From: Xylogone sp. PMI_703
Lineage: Eukaryota > Ascomycota > Leotiomycetes
Assembly: GCA_021399445.1 (NCBI GenBank)
Contig: JAJTUQ010000001.1
Coordinates: 2,294,001 to 2,358,000, forward strand
Length of the DNA: 64,000 nucleotides
Direction of reading: 5' to 3'
A model generated the notes under the pieces. That model did no database searches. It saw nothing but the letters and a program-made list of their open reading frames with translations, and was not told where the DNA came from. Of the stretch, positions 1 through 12,148 are shown in pieces. Position 1 is the stretch's first letter. The number at the start of each line of letters is the position of its first letter. The position numbers and the translations under genes are program-made.

Positions 1-255
1 CTGCACCAATCCTGTGGTGCCCCTCGCTGCCAAATCGGCGATGACGCGGCCCTCAGAGCGCAGAGTACTTTGGTACACAATATACTCTACACCATCTCTT
101 TCCCGTCTCTTTCACATACTCAATTTGTCCACAACGAATGTTGGCCGGGTTCCACGGGCGAAGTACTTTGCCAGTTTCCTGTGCTCAGGTCCTACCAAGT
201 GGATGGACCAAGAAGGTAAGATCGGATTGAGTGGTGCCACTCCTTCGTATTTCAT
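1..255 (-). pseudogene. Possible coding relic running off the left edge
   Basis: On the minus strand an ATG at 255 opens 47 codons that read like protein (for example GPEHRKLAKYFARGTRPTF). A TGA at 112-114 stops it, and the same frame then stays open to the window edge (for example DGVEYIVYQSTLRSEGRV). The TGA would be a CGA arginine codon after one C-to-T change, as in the other decayed genes here. I do not recognise the family. The alternative is a real intron starting GTATGT near 119, but the following exon then falls in a less convincing frame. Low confidence. Confidence 0.28.
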
Positions 256-3200
256 GTGTCGTTCGTTGCTATCTTTGTTGGCAAAATGTCAATCACTCGT
301 CGGGGTCTCGATCTCATACCTAGCGAGAAGAGACAAGAAAAGAAAAGTCCAGGCTGTTTGAGCGATCAATTGATCGATTGGAGAGTCACAGTTGACCCTC
401 CTCATTTGTCTGTCTGGAGTTGATGACTTGCATTTACCCAGCTGCCGATGCATCTTGCACAGCGTCATAACTGTAACACCTCAACCCGGATCAGTCGGAC
501 GAATCTGATTCCCGGCAATCTGCTGCACCATTGGTGACCCCTCCTGGATCGGGACGCATCGGGCCTATCTACAGATTAGATTGGGGATACTGCATCTCGC
601 TCGGCGGTTACAGGGCGCTACGGATGATGTCAATTCAACCATAATCCTCCCGCTGTGATAGATTAAGTTTCCAAGCGATCCATATTACCTCGAGATGAAG
701 CGTTTCATTAAACTGCGGCGAATTTGTGCTTCTGTTTCTCTATGGCCTTCTCTTCGGCTACATAAAAAAATCGGTCCGCAAGGAAATCCACCCGTGGTGA
801 GTTCAACCTCCCCAAGTGTCACGGGGAAAAGAATTCTCCTGGCGATTCGGGAGATCTCTCGTTTCGACCTGCAATTCCTACCGCATATTTTACGATCGTG
901 CCCAGGCCCGAATCTACGACTTCATTTACACATGCAGCCGGGAAGTCTCGTTCCTGGAGGGCTGACACAAGAGATAACGGCCATCCCCCGCCTCGGAGGA
1001 TTAAATAATTCTACGTTTGGTGCCCTGTGATGCAGGATGCATTTTGCCTCTGAATCCACCCGCATGCATTGACTAGGAAGTATTTTGCTCATCGCTGCAG
1101 TAAGACATAAACATATAGTACATGTGTTCTCTTTTCACTCTGTGTTGCTCCGTTTACAGATGGCTCCTTGTTGCTTTGGCCGCATTTGCGTCCCACGCGC
1201 ATTGCAGAATACTGCACCGCCCTGTTCCTTGTTATCACCGCGAATATACGCGGCCATATGTATGAAAGATGGATGGACTCGGATGGAGTTCCGTCTCTAT
1301 TCTGCAAATGCTCTCATCTTCACGATTACACATCCACTGAATGTTGAATACATACCTGATACGGAAATCCACACTTTCCAAAATTGGATTACTGGCCTTG
1401 AGGCTTGGTAGCCGCGTGTATGCATCATTGATTACGAGGCGCTGGCGATATGCTGATCTTTCGGCGTGCAAGGTGCGCAGTAGCTATTCATCACTTTTCC
1501 CTATTGTTATTGCTGCCTTTGTTACTTTACTACAAATCGTTCTTTCTGCATCTGGTATCATGTTGATGTGGCCATATCTCAAGATTGTTTGTTTCCTAAT
1601 CTTCCGCCAAACTGATAACTTTGCTACGTCACGCAAATAAACATAACCTAAATCTAAGCTATTGATAATCATTGGTAATTTTAAATCACAACGGCCGAGA
1701 GTAGTCTCTCGAAACATCGAAAATGTAGCACTATGGCTTGCTACTATGAGTTCTCTAGCCTCGACGGGAAACCCCCTAATAGAGGCTTACCCAATGTTCA
1801 TGCTTTTATGCTTCTTTCTTCAGTCTCTAGCCAGGCCCACATGAATATAGCGTGGCAGTGCATTGATTCTCAGCTACTGTACTGAGTACCGAACGTGAAC
1901 GCTGCAAAGGTCACCGGTAGGGGTTATTCTTTCTCGAGGCAATTCATGATTCATGCGGTCTCATACCACCGGTGCAGATCATATCCATAACTCTCGTGAG
2001 ACCAAAACTGGAGCGGTCTGCTTGAGTTATGAAGACCTTCACGCTATCAGCTAAGATGATATTGATCACACCCAGGGGGCCTCCGAAAAGGGTATAAGTG
2101 TGCCAGCGATCAATTCCTCAAGTGTCTGTAGCAAGACAATTATATCCTAATAACCTCGTTTTCAGATACCATGGGGATAGGCTTCTGGATAGGATCTGTT
2201 TAAACCTAGAATTACGGGGTTTAACAGGGACTTGTACGTGCCGGGTAAGGGATTTTTCTCCACAAACTCGGCATGAAAGCAACTGCCGAAGATAAGGACC
2301 TAGAGGCCAAATTATCGATTACTTCATTCGTCCGTCCTTCGGCTCATGAAGATTAGGAATATGTGTCGGATTGCTCCTTACTGTACCTTACGGCACACGC
2401 ATATCACCTGGTAGTCAGCCAAAGCGCAACAATTCACCTTCTTACCGTACCTACTTCTCAATAGAGACAGAACTGTCAGAATGCCGCGCTTAACTCGGAT
2501 TATACTTACCTACCCCGGTGAAAGCCCAGTTTTACATTAACCAGACATAGTAATTTAAAGCCTTTCCGTCGTAAGCACGCATATTCGCACCGACCCCTAT
2601 CCGGTCTCACCTCAGAAAATAGGTTTTCTGATTATAGTAGGCAAAAGGCCACGAATCGGCAACTAGCCGATCTAACACGACCATTGCTTGGCGGAAACAG
2701 AGGCAAAATTCACGAGCCATGCGGCCAGATGACAATATATTGCGCCCTGCACGCTGAGGTGAGAAACTGAGAGGCCGATTCCAATATGCATAGCATCGAT
2801 TGGTGCTCGCCGAGACTCTACAGCGAACCTTACCTCGTTTATGATTACAATACTTATAAACGAATGGTACGAGCCCGCTGTCCTGCAGCCCCAATGGGGA
2901 TGACCGAACATGGTTCTCTGAGGATAAAGCTACATTAAGGGTATTGGTTGTAACGGTAGTTAACAGCGGCCGGACAAGGCGGACAAGGCGGACAAAACGG
3001 ACAACGGCCGGCCTTTTACCAGATTGGAAAAAAAAAGAAGTGGAGGGCCATAGTAAGCGGGAATGCTTCATGACAGGGGATATTTTGGGTTAGGAATCAA
3101 GCCTTGTTCCGAGTTCCCTTTTCCTTTTCCCGTCTCTTCCCACAATTTTCCATTCTCGGCTTTTCAGCACAGGAAAGGGTTACTGCACATTAATTAAGTT

Positions 3201-4759
3201 TCGTTAGCCCCGGTACCTTAATCCGCTGTGCTGTGGTAAACTCCCAAGGGTAAGTCAATTGAGTGAGCAAGATCTATTGTTGGGCCCAGTCGTGGCTGAA
3301 TTATGCTGCGCTGAAGCGTTTGCTTGCTTACTCGCGGATACTTCCACATCCTGATTAGTGAACCACACTACACCAGATTCGCGATACGACAATATAGCAC
3401 CATGATGCCAAAACACTACCGTATTGTGAATACCGTATATTTTAACTCCGTTTAATCAAAATCTCGGACTTTCCGCTGCGTGTTGTAACGCCCGGGCTGT
3501 ACGGAGTATGCTGCACTTGCGTTTGGCGTAATATTACTGTATTGTGAAGGGCTGTTCTCGTGTCGACTTGCCGTGGAGGATCTAGACTGGATTTAAAGTG
3601 CTGCGGGAGGGTTTTTAGGATTCCGAGCTAGTGTCCGATGTTGGATGTGGCAGAATGAAGAGCGTATGTTGTATGTTGTATGTGAATGATCAAAAGATCT
3701 TATTTCCAGTATCAATCTTGAGAGGTCCTTTTCAGCTCGCTTTTTTCTATTATGAGTATGAGGTAGGCTTCTTATCTCTTCACTTAGTTTGCTTGAACAG
3801 CGTCCATGGTAGGTACTGGCTTTCCTGTGCAAGCATAGTTAGATGCTTTTATGGCCCCTTGTAATACGTTGTAATAGGGAAAGGGGAATGTTGGTAGTAT
3901 CTACTTACCTTGCGGAAGCTTGAAAAATGTAGCTTCTTTAAACTTATCTGACTTGAAGTGTTAACCTTTTGTTATGTTCGTTTTTCTTTTTTGAGTTGTT
4001 CTTCTCTATGGTTGGTGTCGGAGAGGATTTTTGTTGTCCGTATCTCTTTGTAGGATTATGTGATTGGAAAAGTCAGGTATGTTGTGGTACTTATATTATT
4101 TCTTCTTTTGTCTCTGTTATTCATGGTTCATTAGGTTGGATATTTTGTCTGTTTTTCATGGCTCATTAGTTTGAATGGTTCAAAGAGATGACCAAGTGTG
4201 ATGGTGTCTTATATTTTTGTTTTCAACTTCTCCCTGATGAGAGTTAATCTGCTTTGATAGGCGGTGCTTCTGGTAGGTACCTATCTCGTTGATTCATTTA
4301 CTTCGCTTCTTAATGTTCGTTCATATGTTGTTTGAGTTGCTGCTTCTTCCAACGTCGAAGTGGGTGGAAGTGGCAGGCAGGCTATCGAGTGGTGGCTAGC
4401 ATCCAAGCATGAGACTGTACCAATATCTTCATGCTTGCGAATTGAGAGTAGAAGTGGAGAGTAGTTGTCAATATACCTGGGTGCATGCTGAGTTTGGCAG
4501 CTGGAACTTCTATCACATGGCCATCGAAGAAATTGAATGAATGTCTTCAGTTGGTGTCTATGTCTGCAATACAAAATCAAATGCAAAATCAAATGTAATA
4601 CGCCAGTCCATCCCAGTCTATCATGAGTTTACAATCTAAATCCAACGCCACAATGCTCCAGTGTATCCTTCCATCACCATGAATCTCGCCACCTACAAAT
4701 CCTCAAATCGACTCAATCTAGAATCCTGAAACCTCCTGCCAGTACCGTCAAGGAACTTC
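256..4759. other. Long stretch without a supported gene
   Basis: I find no domain, splice pattern or codon bias that supports a gene here. A short tandem array of a 9-bp unit (GGACAAGGC and variants) lies at 2972-3005 inside a GC-rich patch flanked by GGCCGG. The stretch 3650-4250 is T-rich on the plus strand and may be UTR or decayed repeat. Other open frames are short and unlike protein. Confidence 0.5.
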
Positions 4760-5578
4760 TTACTCTTCATTGTCAGATACGGCGGTTGCTGGGGATTCTG
4801 GAGAGACAGCATTGGGAGTCGAAGGCTTGTCTTCTAGAGCCGGTGCTTGAGCGGCGTTGCTGGCTTCAGCAGACTGACTCTGTTTCTGCTTCTTCTTTCC
4901 ACCTTTACCTTTGATCGCATTGCGATGGATGGTGAAGTACAACTCTCTCATTCCCTGGTGAGCATACATATCCGTCAAGGCAACTCGGAAGTTGCGCTGA
5001 TTGCCGACAGGTCGCGAAGTGCCCTCCCAGTCAATATATCGCAAGTTGTCCCTTCCTTTGTTGAACTTGAAAGCAGAATTCTTACCACTCAGGTTCTGAA
5101 GCGCGTCGACGACTTTGTCATAGCGGAACTCATCCAGAACTGAGATCTCACTCATACCTTCACTGAATGCTGACAGAACCTCTCGGTAGACCACCGGACG
5201 TCCCGATGGACTGTGACCAAGCTCGATGTTGATGATGCTGCTGTGGGTACAGATACCACATGCCATCAAGTGTTCACCGCGACCAAGAGAACTTTCGTCA
5301 TCATCCAAAGAGGTATCGGAGCTGAGATCTGGACTAGTGGTTCTGCTTGAAGAAGGAGTAGTGTCTGCAATCATAGAAGTTCCAGACTGGCGTAGCTCCT
5401 CATTGCGCTCCTTGATACTCGTTAAGATCGGCTCGATTCCATCGTAGTTGTTCTCAACCATGGTATCTATGAGGTTACTGAGGTTTCCACACTGCGGTAT
5501 ATCCAAGCGCCTGCCATCAGGTGTAAATCCCATATTTCCGTGAAGGTATATAGTGGAATTTAAAAGTGGGAACGGCAT
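4760..5578 (-). CDS. Hypothetical protein, single exon, 272 aa
   Basis: I do not recognise a family. The reading frame is open for 320 codons, but its most upstream ATG (5722) overlaps a TATA-like TATATAA (5711-5717), so translation probably begins downstream. The first ATG after that box is at 5578; the next, at 5533, starts MGFTPDGRRL and is an equally fair choice. The protein has a Ser/Thr/Asp-rich middle, a short Cys pair (CGIC), a conserved-looking stretch around FSEGMSEISVLDEFRYDKVV, and a Lys/Gln-rich then Pro/Ser/Ala-rich tail ending in acidic residues. There is no signal peptide or membrane segment from the 5533 start. A nuclear or cytosolic role is possible but unproven. Confidence 0.6.
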   Translation of the reverse strand: MPFPLLNSTIYLHGNMGFTPDGRRLDIPQCGNLSNLIDTMVENNYDGIEPILTSIKERNEELRQSGTSMIADTTPSSSRTTSPDLSSDTSLDDDESSLGRGEHLMACGICTHSSIINIELGHSPSGRPVVYREVLSAFSEGMSEISVLDEFRYDKVVDALQNLSGKNSAFKFNKGRDNLRYIDWEGTSRPVGNQRNFRVALTDMYAHQGMRELYFTIHRNAIKGKGGKKKQKQSQSAEASNAAQAPALEDKPSTPNAVSPESPATAVSDNEE

Positions 5579-5710
5579 GGGTAAGATAAAAGCGGTGGTT
5601 CTAATAAAAAGATATTGGGAGAGAACTGGTGAAAGCTGAAAGTGGACTACTGAGAATGGCGAATTTGGATAGGTAAGTTGAAGAAGAGCGTGTGTGATGA
5701 AATGCAATCT

Positions 5711-5717
5711 TATATAG
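5711..5717 (-). promoter_or_regulatory. TATA-like box of the hypothetical gene
   Basis: TATATAA on the minus strand lies about 135 bp upstream of the ATG at 5578. No other ATG lies between, which is why the start at 5722 was not chosen. Confidence 0.4.
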
Positions 5718-5733
5718 ACCATGACTCTGATGA

Positions 5734-7633
5734 TTCTAGATGATACTCAGACATTGCCATGCTTGGATCCACCAATAGTGCTCGTACGGAACTGAGAGGA
5801 ATGGTCAAACAATGCAGCTTAACAGATGGAGCGATACAAAAATAGATGGTGTTAAGCAGAACCGTTTAGGTAGACTCTCTTCTTTGTTTGGTCTAGGTTT
5901 AGCATTGCTGGTCTTTGTTGCGCGGACAGGATTGATCACGACACCGATATCTGCATGATATTTTATAGATAAAGAAGAGGTTAGATGCTGGAGTCCATGG
6001 AAACTTTAGTGGAGTAAAGAATGGATTCTAAAGATAATTCGATTGGGCTGGAATCATCATGATGAATGTTATGCATCACTTGAGAAGATTCCGTAACATC
6101 TTCCAAACAACTCTAGGTTTGATACCTACTGGTCATCCGAATCGAATTTTGAACAAAGAGCGAACTGTCGTTGCACAACTGCATGTAGCTCGATGGAATC
6201 GAATCGGGCTAGCGCATTCTCTTTGTCTGCCATAGATATCGACCTCCTATACTTAGATTAACCACAATGGAGAATTATACCCACATTGACACACCGTTAA
6301 GGTTAGCTGTGAAAGACGATGAGAATAGAAACTACTTTAGGTGGCGGCACCCGTATGCCTTGCATAATGCTCGTCTTCCGCCTTCCGGATGCAACTAGGA
6401 ATTGATTCCCTGCAAAGAAAGGAATGTTGCTTTCTAGATTGGTCTTTTGTATTTGCTAACGGTAAGCTAGGGTCATAGTAGGAATCTCTGCTTTATCAAA
6501 TTACGCCATCACGTTGGTGTAGATTCACCCCTTGCCGTATGCTTGTGAGAAAAGGTTCTAGCGCGTTTAATCATAGGCTGCATTCTCCAATATCCTAGTT
6601 TTCAATTCTGCTTGTAGTTTCATTCCGAGTGGATAATTTCAATCCTCCTGTTTTTGCGTCAGAGAGCTATCACGTGATCTGTCATCTTCTCAAATTTGAT
6701 GATTGTCTCTCCAATAGAGGACACATGTGGCTGAGTGAACAATATAGTATTAATAACTGAAGTTGCTATAGTTATTCTGAATATCATTGTGGTTGTTGTC
6801 TAATGTCATGTAAATGGGTTTATTACAGAATTCTTAAATAAACATGCTTTCATGATTTATGAAGGGTGATTATTGAGTGACTTTATAATAACGTTTTATA
6901 AACCCTGCACTGGTTCGCCGATCTGAGAAGTTCTCATTTACTTGATATCATTCACGTGAAGCTTAATCCTATTCATTTTTATGCTCCACAGGGTGTAAAA
7001 CTTAAATTCTAGCCCACGTTGACGGATACGGAGTACGAGTACGTAGGTTCAAATTCCGACGTTCATAACTCCTAACTCTAGCCAATCCCTTCGGGATTCT
7101 TTTGTAAACGATAATTCTTATCGCATTTCTCCATCGTACTTGAATCAGATCATACGGGATAAATCATCAGATACTTTCTTAGATGAATATGCAAGCCTTG
7201 TCTGCCTTCAAATTAAACCGAGTGAGCACATATATGAGATGTTCAAAGCCTAAGGACACTACAAGATATAGAGCCGTATTCGAAACTCGCCTTTCGTATT
7301 TTTTCACCGTGAATGCATCAGCATACCAGATGTGGTTTAACTTGATCACTACTCTGGTAAATGGATTCCAGGTAGCGAATAGTTATTGCACCCAACACCG
7401 GCTAGCCATATGCACCCATCGTAAGTTCGCTTTAATCTCACTATCCGCTGACAATATAAAATGAGTAAGTCAATATTCTCGGGCTTATATTTATAAAACC
7501 AGCAGAATCATAGTTAGACTAATTAGTCCGTTAAAATCTTTTTCTGTTTGATTTTAAGAAAAGTTCTCGTTTAAGGATAGTATAATTTTGTATAGCATTA
7601 TGTAATATAATAGATAGCTTCTTATCAATAAAT
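5734..7633. other. Intergenic, no gene seen
   Basis: AT-rich sequence with no convincing open frame, domain or splice pattern on either strand. Confidence 0.5.
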
Positions 7634-7741
7634 GTCTTCGTGGCTCAGTTGGCTAGAGCGTTGGTCTCATATTTTCATATGAGAAGATTGTTCACAGTCT
7701 TTGCCATCCAAAGGTCGTGAGTTCGAGCCTCACCGAGGACA
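7634..7741 (+). tRNA. Elongator tRNA-Met (CAT) with a 34-nt intron
   Basis: The cloverleaf closes by eye. Acceptor 7634-7640 pairs with 7734-7740 (one G-T); D stem GCTC/GAGC; anticodon stem TTGGT/TCCAA with the T-T pair also seen in yeast elongator tRNA-Met; T stem GTGAG/CTCAC with loop TTCGAGC; discriminator A at 7741. The anticodon CAT is at 7668-7670. The intron (7672-7705) sits one base 3' of the anticodon, between positions 37 and 38, and contains TATGAGA, perfectly complementary to the anticodon-loop TCTCATA, as expected for the tRNA splicing endonuclease substrate. The D and T arms favour elongator over initiator Met. Confidence 0.93.
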
Positions 7742-7748
7742 CATGAAA

Positions 7749-7759
7749 TTTTTATTTTT
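7749..7759 (+). terminator. RNA polymerase III terminator of the tRNA
   Basis: Two runs of five T (7749-7753 and 7755-7759) begin 8 bp after the tRNA 3' end, a typical Pol III stop. Confidence 0.75.
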
Positions 7760-9155
7760 AACTTTTATTTTTCAGTATAAGCTCAAGCAGTAATGTTCAA
7801 ATAACTTAGAGGGTTGAAATTAATTAATAATACAAGCAACGTCTTAAGAAGAGGAGAATTTTTAATTGAGGAACAACACATGAACTCTCCTGAAAAATTA
7901 CACCGGGATCTTGTATGAGTACAACTTTTTAAACAGGGTTTCGCTTGCCGTTCACGCTGCTTGGAACGGGTTAATTACTAGCTACATCTACTCCGTACTT
8001 CCAGACGAGTTAGCTATTTGCTCCAATGCCCCTGGTAGATAACTAAAAGATGTGTAGATTAGGATCACCATGTCCTGCCCACCGTTGAGAATTATATATT
8101 GCTTTTTCAAAGCTCTTTATGACTCCAAATGTATGATAATGTTACGAACGGGTATCTCTTGTGGTCCAATATTTATGCCGCTTGAAGATCAAGCTGTAGC
8201 AGATAGAGTGAGTACTAATGCCACTTCTTGCATAGTGCTCAGAGAAAAGAACCAAAATACGAACTCCATGGTGCCTGGGGGTGGTTTTACTGCGGGCGAA
8301 CTTCTCATCTGGTGACGTAGTACGGAGCTTGGACCACAAAATCCGAGAGCTTCCGTGTATTCTTCAACATGATCCGAAAGCCAAAATTAGCTCTTAGCTT
8401 TTTGTGGTGCCCACAGATCATGTACTGAGTACTAAAAACGAACTTAAGACTATTGACAATGATCATAAAGTATGTACAGACTGATCATGACCATTTTTAA
8501 TGATACTATACCATAAAGCCTTAAAAGTATGATCTCGTGCTATTATCCTTATCTTGAATTAACCTTATTTGTAGTGCGTGCATATCTTTATTGAACGGGA
8601 AAGCTATCTTAAGCTCAACACCAATGTTGGTTGAATTGTCTTATGCGCTTACTGTACCTATTGCACCCGAGAACTCAGCCCCTTGATGTAGCATTATGCA
8701 CTAACTTGACATGGCTTAAATTCGCCTTAACCCAACTATCGTATCCTATTAGATATACATGAAAGCTGTAGATCACCCCATGATGCGCGGGAGAGTCCGC
8801 CAGATGGCTGGTTAAGTTGCCACTCCAGACGCAAAGTTCCGAAGCATCTCATATACATACTGTAACATATGTAGATCACACATATACTGGCAGTTGCATG
8901 TCTATTCAATTGGGATCACCATTAACATAGCAGACGCCGTTACTAAAGGGTTATGTCAAGTTGCCGCAGAAAGCTTGAAATTTAATCTTTGGATCAGTCC
9001 TCTTAAAATATATAAGAGTAAGTCAATGTCTTAACCTTGCTCCTCCTTTAACCAAGAATCGATATACATTTGAGCTCCACCTGTCCACTTATTGTCTCAC
9101 TCAGTTGTTCATCCGTATTATTAAAATCCTTATACTGTTTCATCCACCAGCCAAA
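7760..9155. other. Intergenic, no gene seen
   Basis: AT-rich; open frames at 8070-8339 on both strands are short and unlike known proteins. Nothing else noted. Confidence 0.45.
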
Positions 9156-9435
9156 ATGCAATTCAAGACCATCATCCTCTCCGTAGCTCTAGTCGCCGTC
9201 GGCGTCAATGCCGCCCCAGTACCTCAGGTCGACGGTGTTGGGAATGTACTCAAAGACGTCACTACTACCCTCACTGATGTTGTCAAGTGTATGAATGATT
9301 TTTTAACCTTTTTCTGTAGATAATGGCTACATACTTACCGGATTTCTAGTATTGACTAATATACTTGGTCAAATAACGGGCGGTATTGCTGGTGCTAACC
9401 GTACGCCCAACGATTCCTTTAGTCCTTTAAGTTGA
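9156..9435 (+). CDS. Small secreted protein, 72 aa, two exons
   Basis: The start at 9156 gives a clear signal peptide (MQFKTIILSVALVAVGVNA, cleavage near residue 19-20). Exon 1 is 9156-9288; an intron of 61 bp (GTATGA...TTCTAG, 9289-9349) restores the frame and exon 2 runs to a TGA at 9433-9435. The spliced mature part is about 53 residues, helical-looking, with Val/Leu heptad-like spacing (VLKDVTTTLTDVVKLLTNIL), a Gly-rich GQITGGIAGA and a possible N-glycosylation site NRT. There are no cysteines in the mature part, so it is not a classic Cys-rich effector. Read without splicing, the frame ends a few codons into the intron. Function unknown; the intron model is by eye. Confidence 0.6.
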
Positions 9436-10619
9436 AGAAAATGACAGTGTGCTTACAAATATAGTAGCCCAGTAAAGCAAGCTTGGTCTTCAGAAGTATT
9501 TGGCCTGGGCTGCGTTGCTCAGACTATGTGACCTAAGGGGAAGGCCATGATTTTCTACGCGAATTCTGGAAGAGTTGGTATCTTGAAATACTGTGCAAGA
9601 TGACTACACAGAAATGCTAATTTGAGACATTACTGCTAATAAGCCATGAAACCGTTGGCAGGGAGATAACGGGTGTATAACTGTGCAGAGTACGTCATAC
9701 CACAGAGTTGATTCTTACAGTATTAAGTATACTCTAAGATGCGTTAACGGCCTCGTTGTTATGCGAAATGATTTGCTAGTTTGGTTAATGTGGATTATTC
9801 TACTATATTTTTTCAGCTTCATTCATTGGATCCATTCTCGTCATGACCTCAGGAAATTATACGTGTCTATGTAGTACACCGTGAAACTGATTAATTACCG
9901 TTAAAATTAGCATGTCCTTGAAGACTAGATGATATTGACCTTCATCTATTGGAGCTAATTATGTGACTATTTCTGACGGAGCTCGGCCCTCCCACTTCCG
10001 GCCGCTACCTAAGGTATGTAGCCAATATACGTCCTGATACTATACCCGTATTACATAGAGTCCAGTGAGGAGCTGTCTTCAAGACTCAGTGGCTTGTTCA
10101 CGGTAAAAGTTAGGAATCTACAGTTTCTAAAGATATACTCGTAAGGCTGAAGTTGGGTTATCATTTTACGTGAGAGGTTTGAATTGTCTCTTACCGCGTC
10201 TTTACGGCTATGATCTTTGATAACAACCTTAATATTATAACATACGTGTGAGAAGGTTATTCTTTATCCTCGAGGCTTTGCCAGAAGTGTTACAGTAAAT
10301 CATTTATAGATTGTTGACATATTCTACTCTACTCCATGTTGTAATCCTTGATAGCGCCAGATTCTAGACCATCTTCACATCACGTAAAGAAGACATAAGA
10401 CAACTCACAACTTTAGTGTATACACGTACGCTCAAAAGCCACCAAATTAAATCACATCACATCACAAGATAACCCCCGGCTCCAGTACCCAAAACTCACC
10501 ATCGTCCCCATCGGAAGCGTCAGCATGGGCCAACTTATGTCCGGCATCCACCTCCATCATTACCGGGAGCTCCGCCCCCCTTCACGTCAAGCAACCCCCC
10601 TTTAGAATCTGCGCCAACT
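9436..10619. other. Intergenic, no gene seen
   Basis: No supported gene. Open frames are short and have no coding character. Confidence 0.45.
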
Positions 10620-11040
10620 TTAATCTACTGGAACACTCGTGTCCACTAGATCCGTTATCGCCGCTCGCGCCAGTGAAGAGGTTAAACGCCGTCTTTCCAG
10701 CATCTTACCGGGATTCTCCAGGAAAAGGATCGTATCTGTGTGAGTTGCGTCCCAGTACTGCGTCTTGGACAGCTTCACTACAACAGGGAGACAGACACCT
10801 ACCAATCGGCTGCGAGACGTGCCTCGACGAAGCCACTTCTAGGCAGCGACACGGAGACAGCTTGAGATCTCGCCGTGGCCTCGTCATCACCATCAGGGTC
10901 GTACAAGGTTTGGAGGCGGGTCTGATGGGAGATGGAATAGTGCAGCACGATGATGTCTGAGCAGTCGGCGAAGACTTTGGGGTTGGCGGCGATGAGGGCG
11001 TAGTTGTTATGATTATTATGAGCTTCAATGGTAGCTGTGT
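10620..11040 (-). pseudogene. Unidentified coding relic
   Basis: Two minus-strand stretches have strong coding character (GCC, AAC, CCC, CTC codons) but lie in different frames. The first, about 11036-10807, includes NYALIAANPKVFADCSDI and HQTRLQTLYDPDGDDEATA and stops at a TAG. The second, to 10620, includes KLSKTQYWDATHTDTILF and LARAAITDLVDTSVPVD. A 25-bp GT...AG gap between them is too short to be a normal intron, so a frameshift is likelier. TTAG at the 5' edge looks like a splice acceptor, suggesting lost upstream exons. Family not recognised. Confidence 0.3.
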
Positions 11041-11284
11041 CCTAAAGCCGTGGTCTAAGGGCAGTACCCCTAGTTTCTGGTTTAAATTTCTTCTTTAGTT
11101 GAGAGAAAAATTGATTTGTGTACGCTAAGCCCAAAAACAATGCTCTGGACTTCTCAGGCACGGAGAAGATTGACTTAATAATATGTATCAGCAAATAATT
11201 ATAGATATGCTCAAAACAGGCAATCACCAACACCGTCAATTAAACATGATCCCTCCCTTAGTGACTCCTTCTGAGAACCCCAAC

Positions 11285-12130
11285 TCAATCTTCAAGTAAT
11301 GTGATCCTGAACTCCTCCCCGCCTTCATCCCAACCAACCAGTACATCCGCCAATTTCTCATTCTTCTCAAACACACTCACATCCCCACTCAACCACCTCC
11401 CAGCAATCCTTCCCACAAACTCACAGACCGCCCTCCTCTTCTCAATCTCAAATCTAATACCATGATCCGCACCTTCAATCCTCACCAACCAACTCCTCGC
11501 CTCCATCCTCTTCCTGATCCCAACGAGATCCTCAAAAAGACACAGCTCATCTCTATCACCGCCTACGAACAGCACCTCAACATCGCGTTGAAGCGCAAGT
11601 AGATCTCGTGGAAGCTGATCCAAGTCTCGTCCCGGACCACTACTACTCCCCTTATAGGAAAGTGGGAGCGAGAATAAGATGAGCTTTTTCACGCTTGAAT
11701 CAAGGGATGCTTCGACGGCGGCTACGCTGCCCTTACTCCTTCCACCAAAAGCAGCAATGGAAGGGAAGGCACTCAGGAGGGATTTGAAAGTAGCAGCGCG
11801 GTGCTGGACGCTTCCTTGGTCTTCGAAGCAGAGGACTGTATGGGTACTTGCCAGGCCTTCGGCGAAGGCGTCTAGTGCGGGGTTGTCTAGCTGGGAAGCT
11901 GCGCCGTGGGTTAAGAGAACGTCGGGCTTTGGTAATCCGTTGTTCTCTTTCTCTGCTGCTGGTTTGAGGGGTGTGTTTGCTTCTGTTGATATCGCTGATA
12001 CTGAGCCTTGTGGTGGAGAAGTGGAGAAGTAGAGCCGGCATGGATAAGGGTCAGAACTTGGATCCGTAGAGGGATGCCGAAAATCTACTCGAGAGATTTG
12101 GGAACCTGATGGTACTTGAATTGCTGACAT
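11285..12130 (-). CDS. Alpha/beta hydrolase-like protein of the KANL3/Tex30 type
   Basis: Single exon, 281 aa from MSAIQVPSG at 12130; an in-frame ATG six codons upstream (12148) is the alternative. Visible features are an oxyanion-type LLTHGA strand-turn, the nucleophile elbow GGRSKGS, an Asp in VGGDRDELC on the strand expected for the acid, and a His in EGADHGIRFE. This order matches the KANL3/Tex30 branch of the alpha/beta hydrolase fold. Members lack a well-defined substrate; many resemble dienelactone-hydrolase-like enzymes. No signal peptide, so cytosolic or nuclear. Family assignment is from motifs only. Confidence 0.8.
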   Translation of the reverse strand: MSAIQVPSGSQISRVDFRHPSTDPSSDPYPCRLYFSTSPPQGSVSAISTEANTPLKPAAEKENNGLPKPDVLLTHGAASQLDNPALDAFAEGLASTHTVLCFEDQGSVQHRAATFKSLLSAFPSIAAFGGRSKGSVAAVEASLDSSVKKLILFSLPLSYKGSSSGPGRDLDQLPRDLLALQRDVEVLFVGGDRDELCLFEDLVGIRKRMEARSWLVRIEGADHGIRFEIEKRRAVCEFVGRIAGRWLSGDVSVFEKNEKLADVLVGWDEGGEEFRITLLED

Positions 12131-12148
12131 TGCTAGTGATAATATCAA

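Noticed and set aside
2607..3071. 154-codon minus-strand frame
   Set aside because: Low-complexity (RLVRLV from the 9-bp repeats) and no family resemblance; likely chance.
4281..4592. 103-codon minus-strand frame downstream of the hypothetical gene
   Set aside because: Composition does not look coding and no start context or homology is visible.
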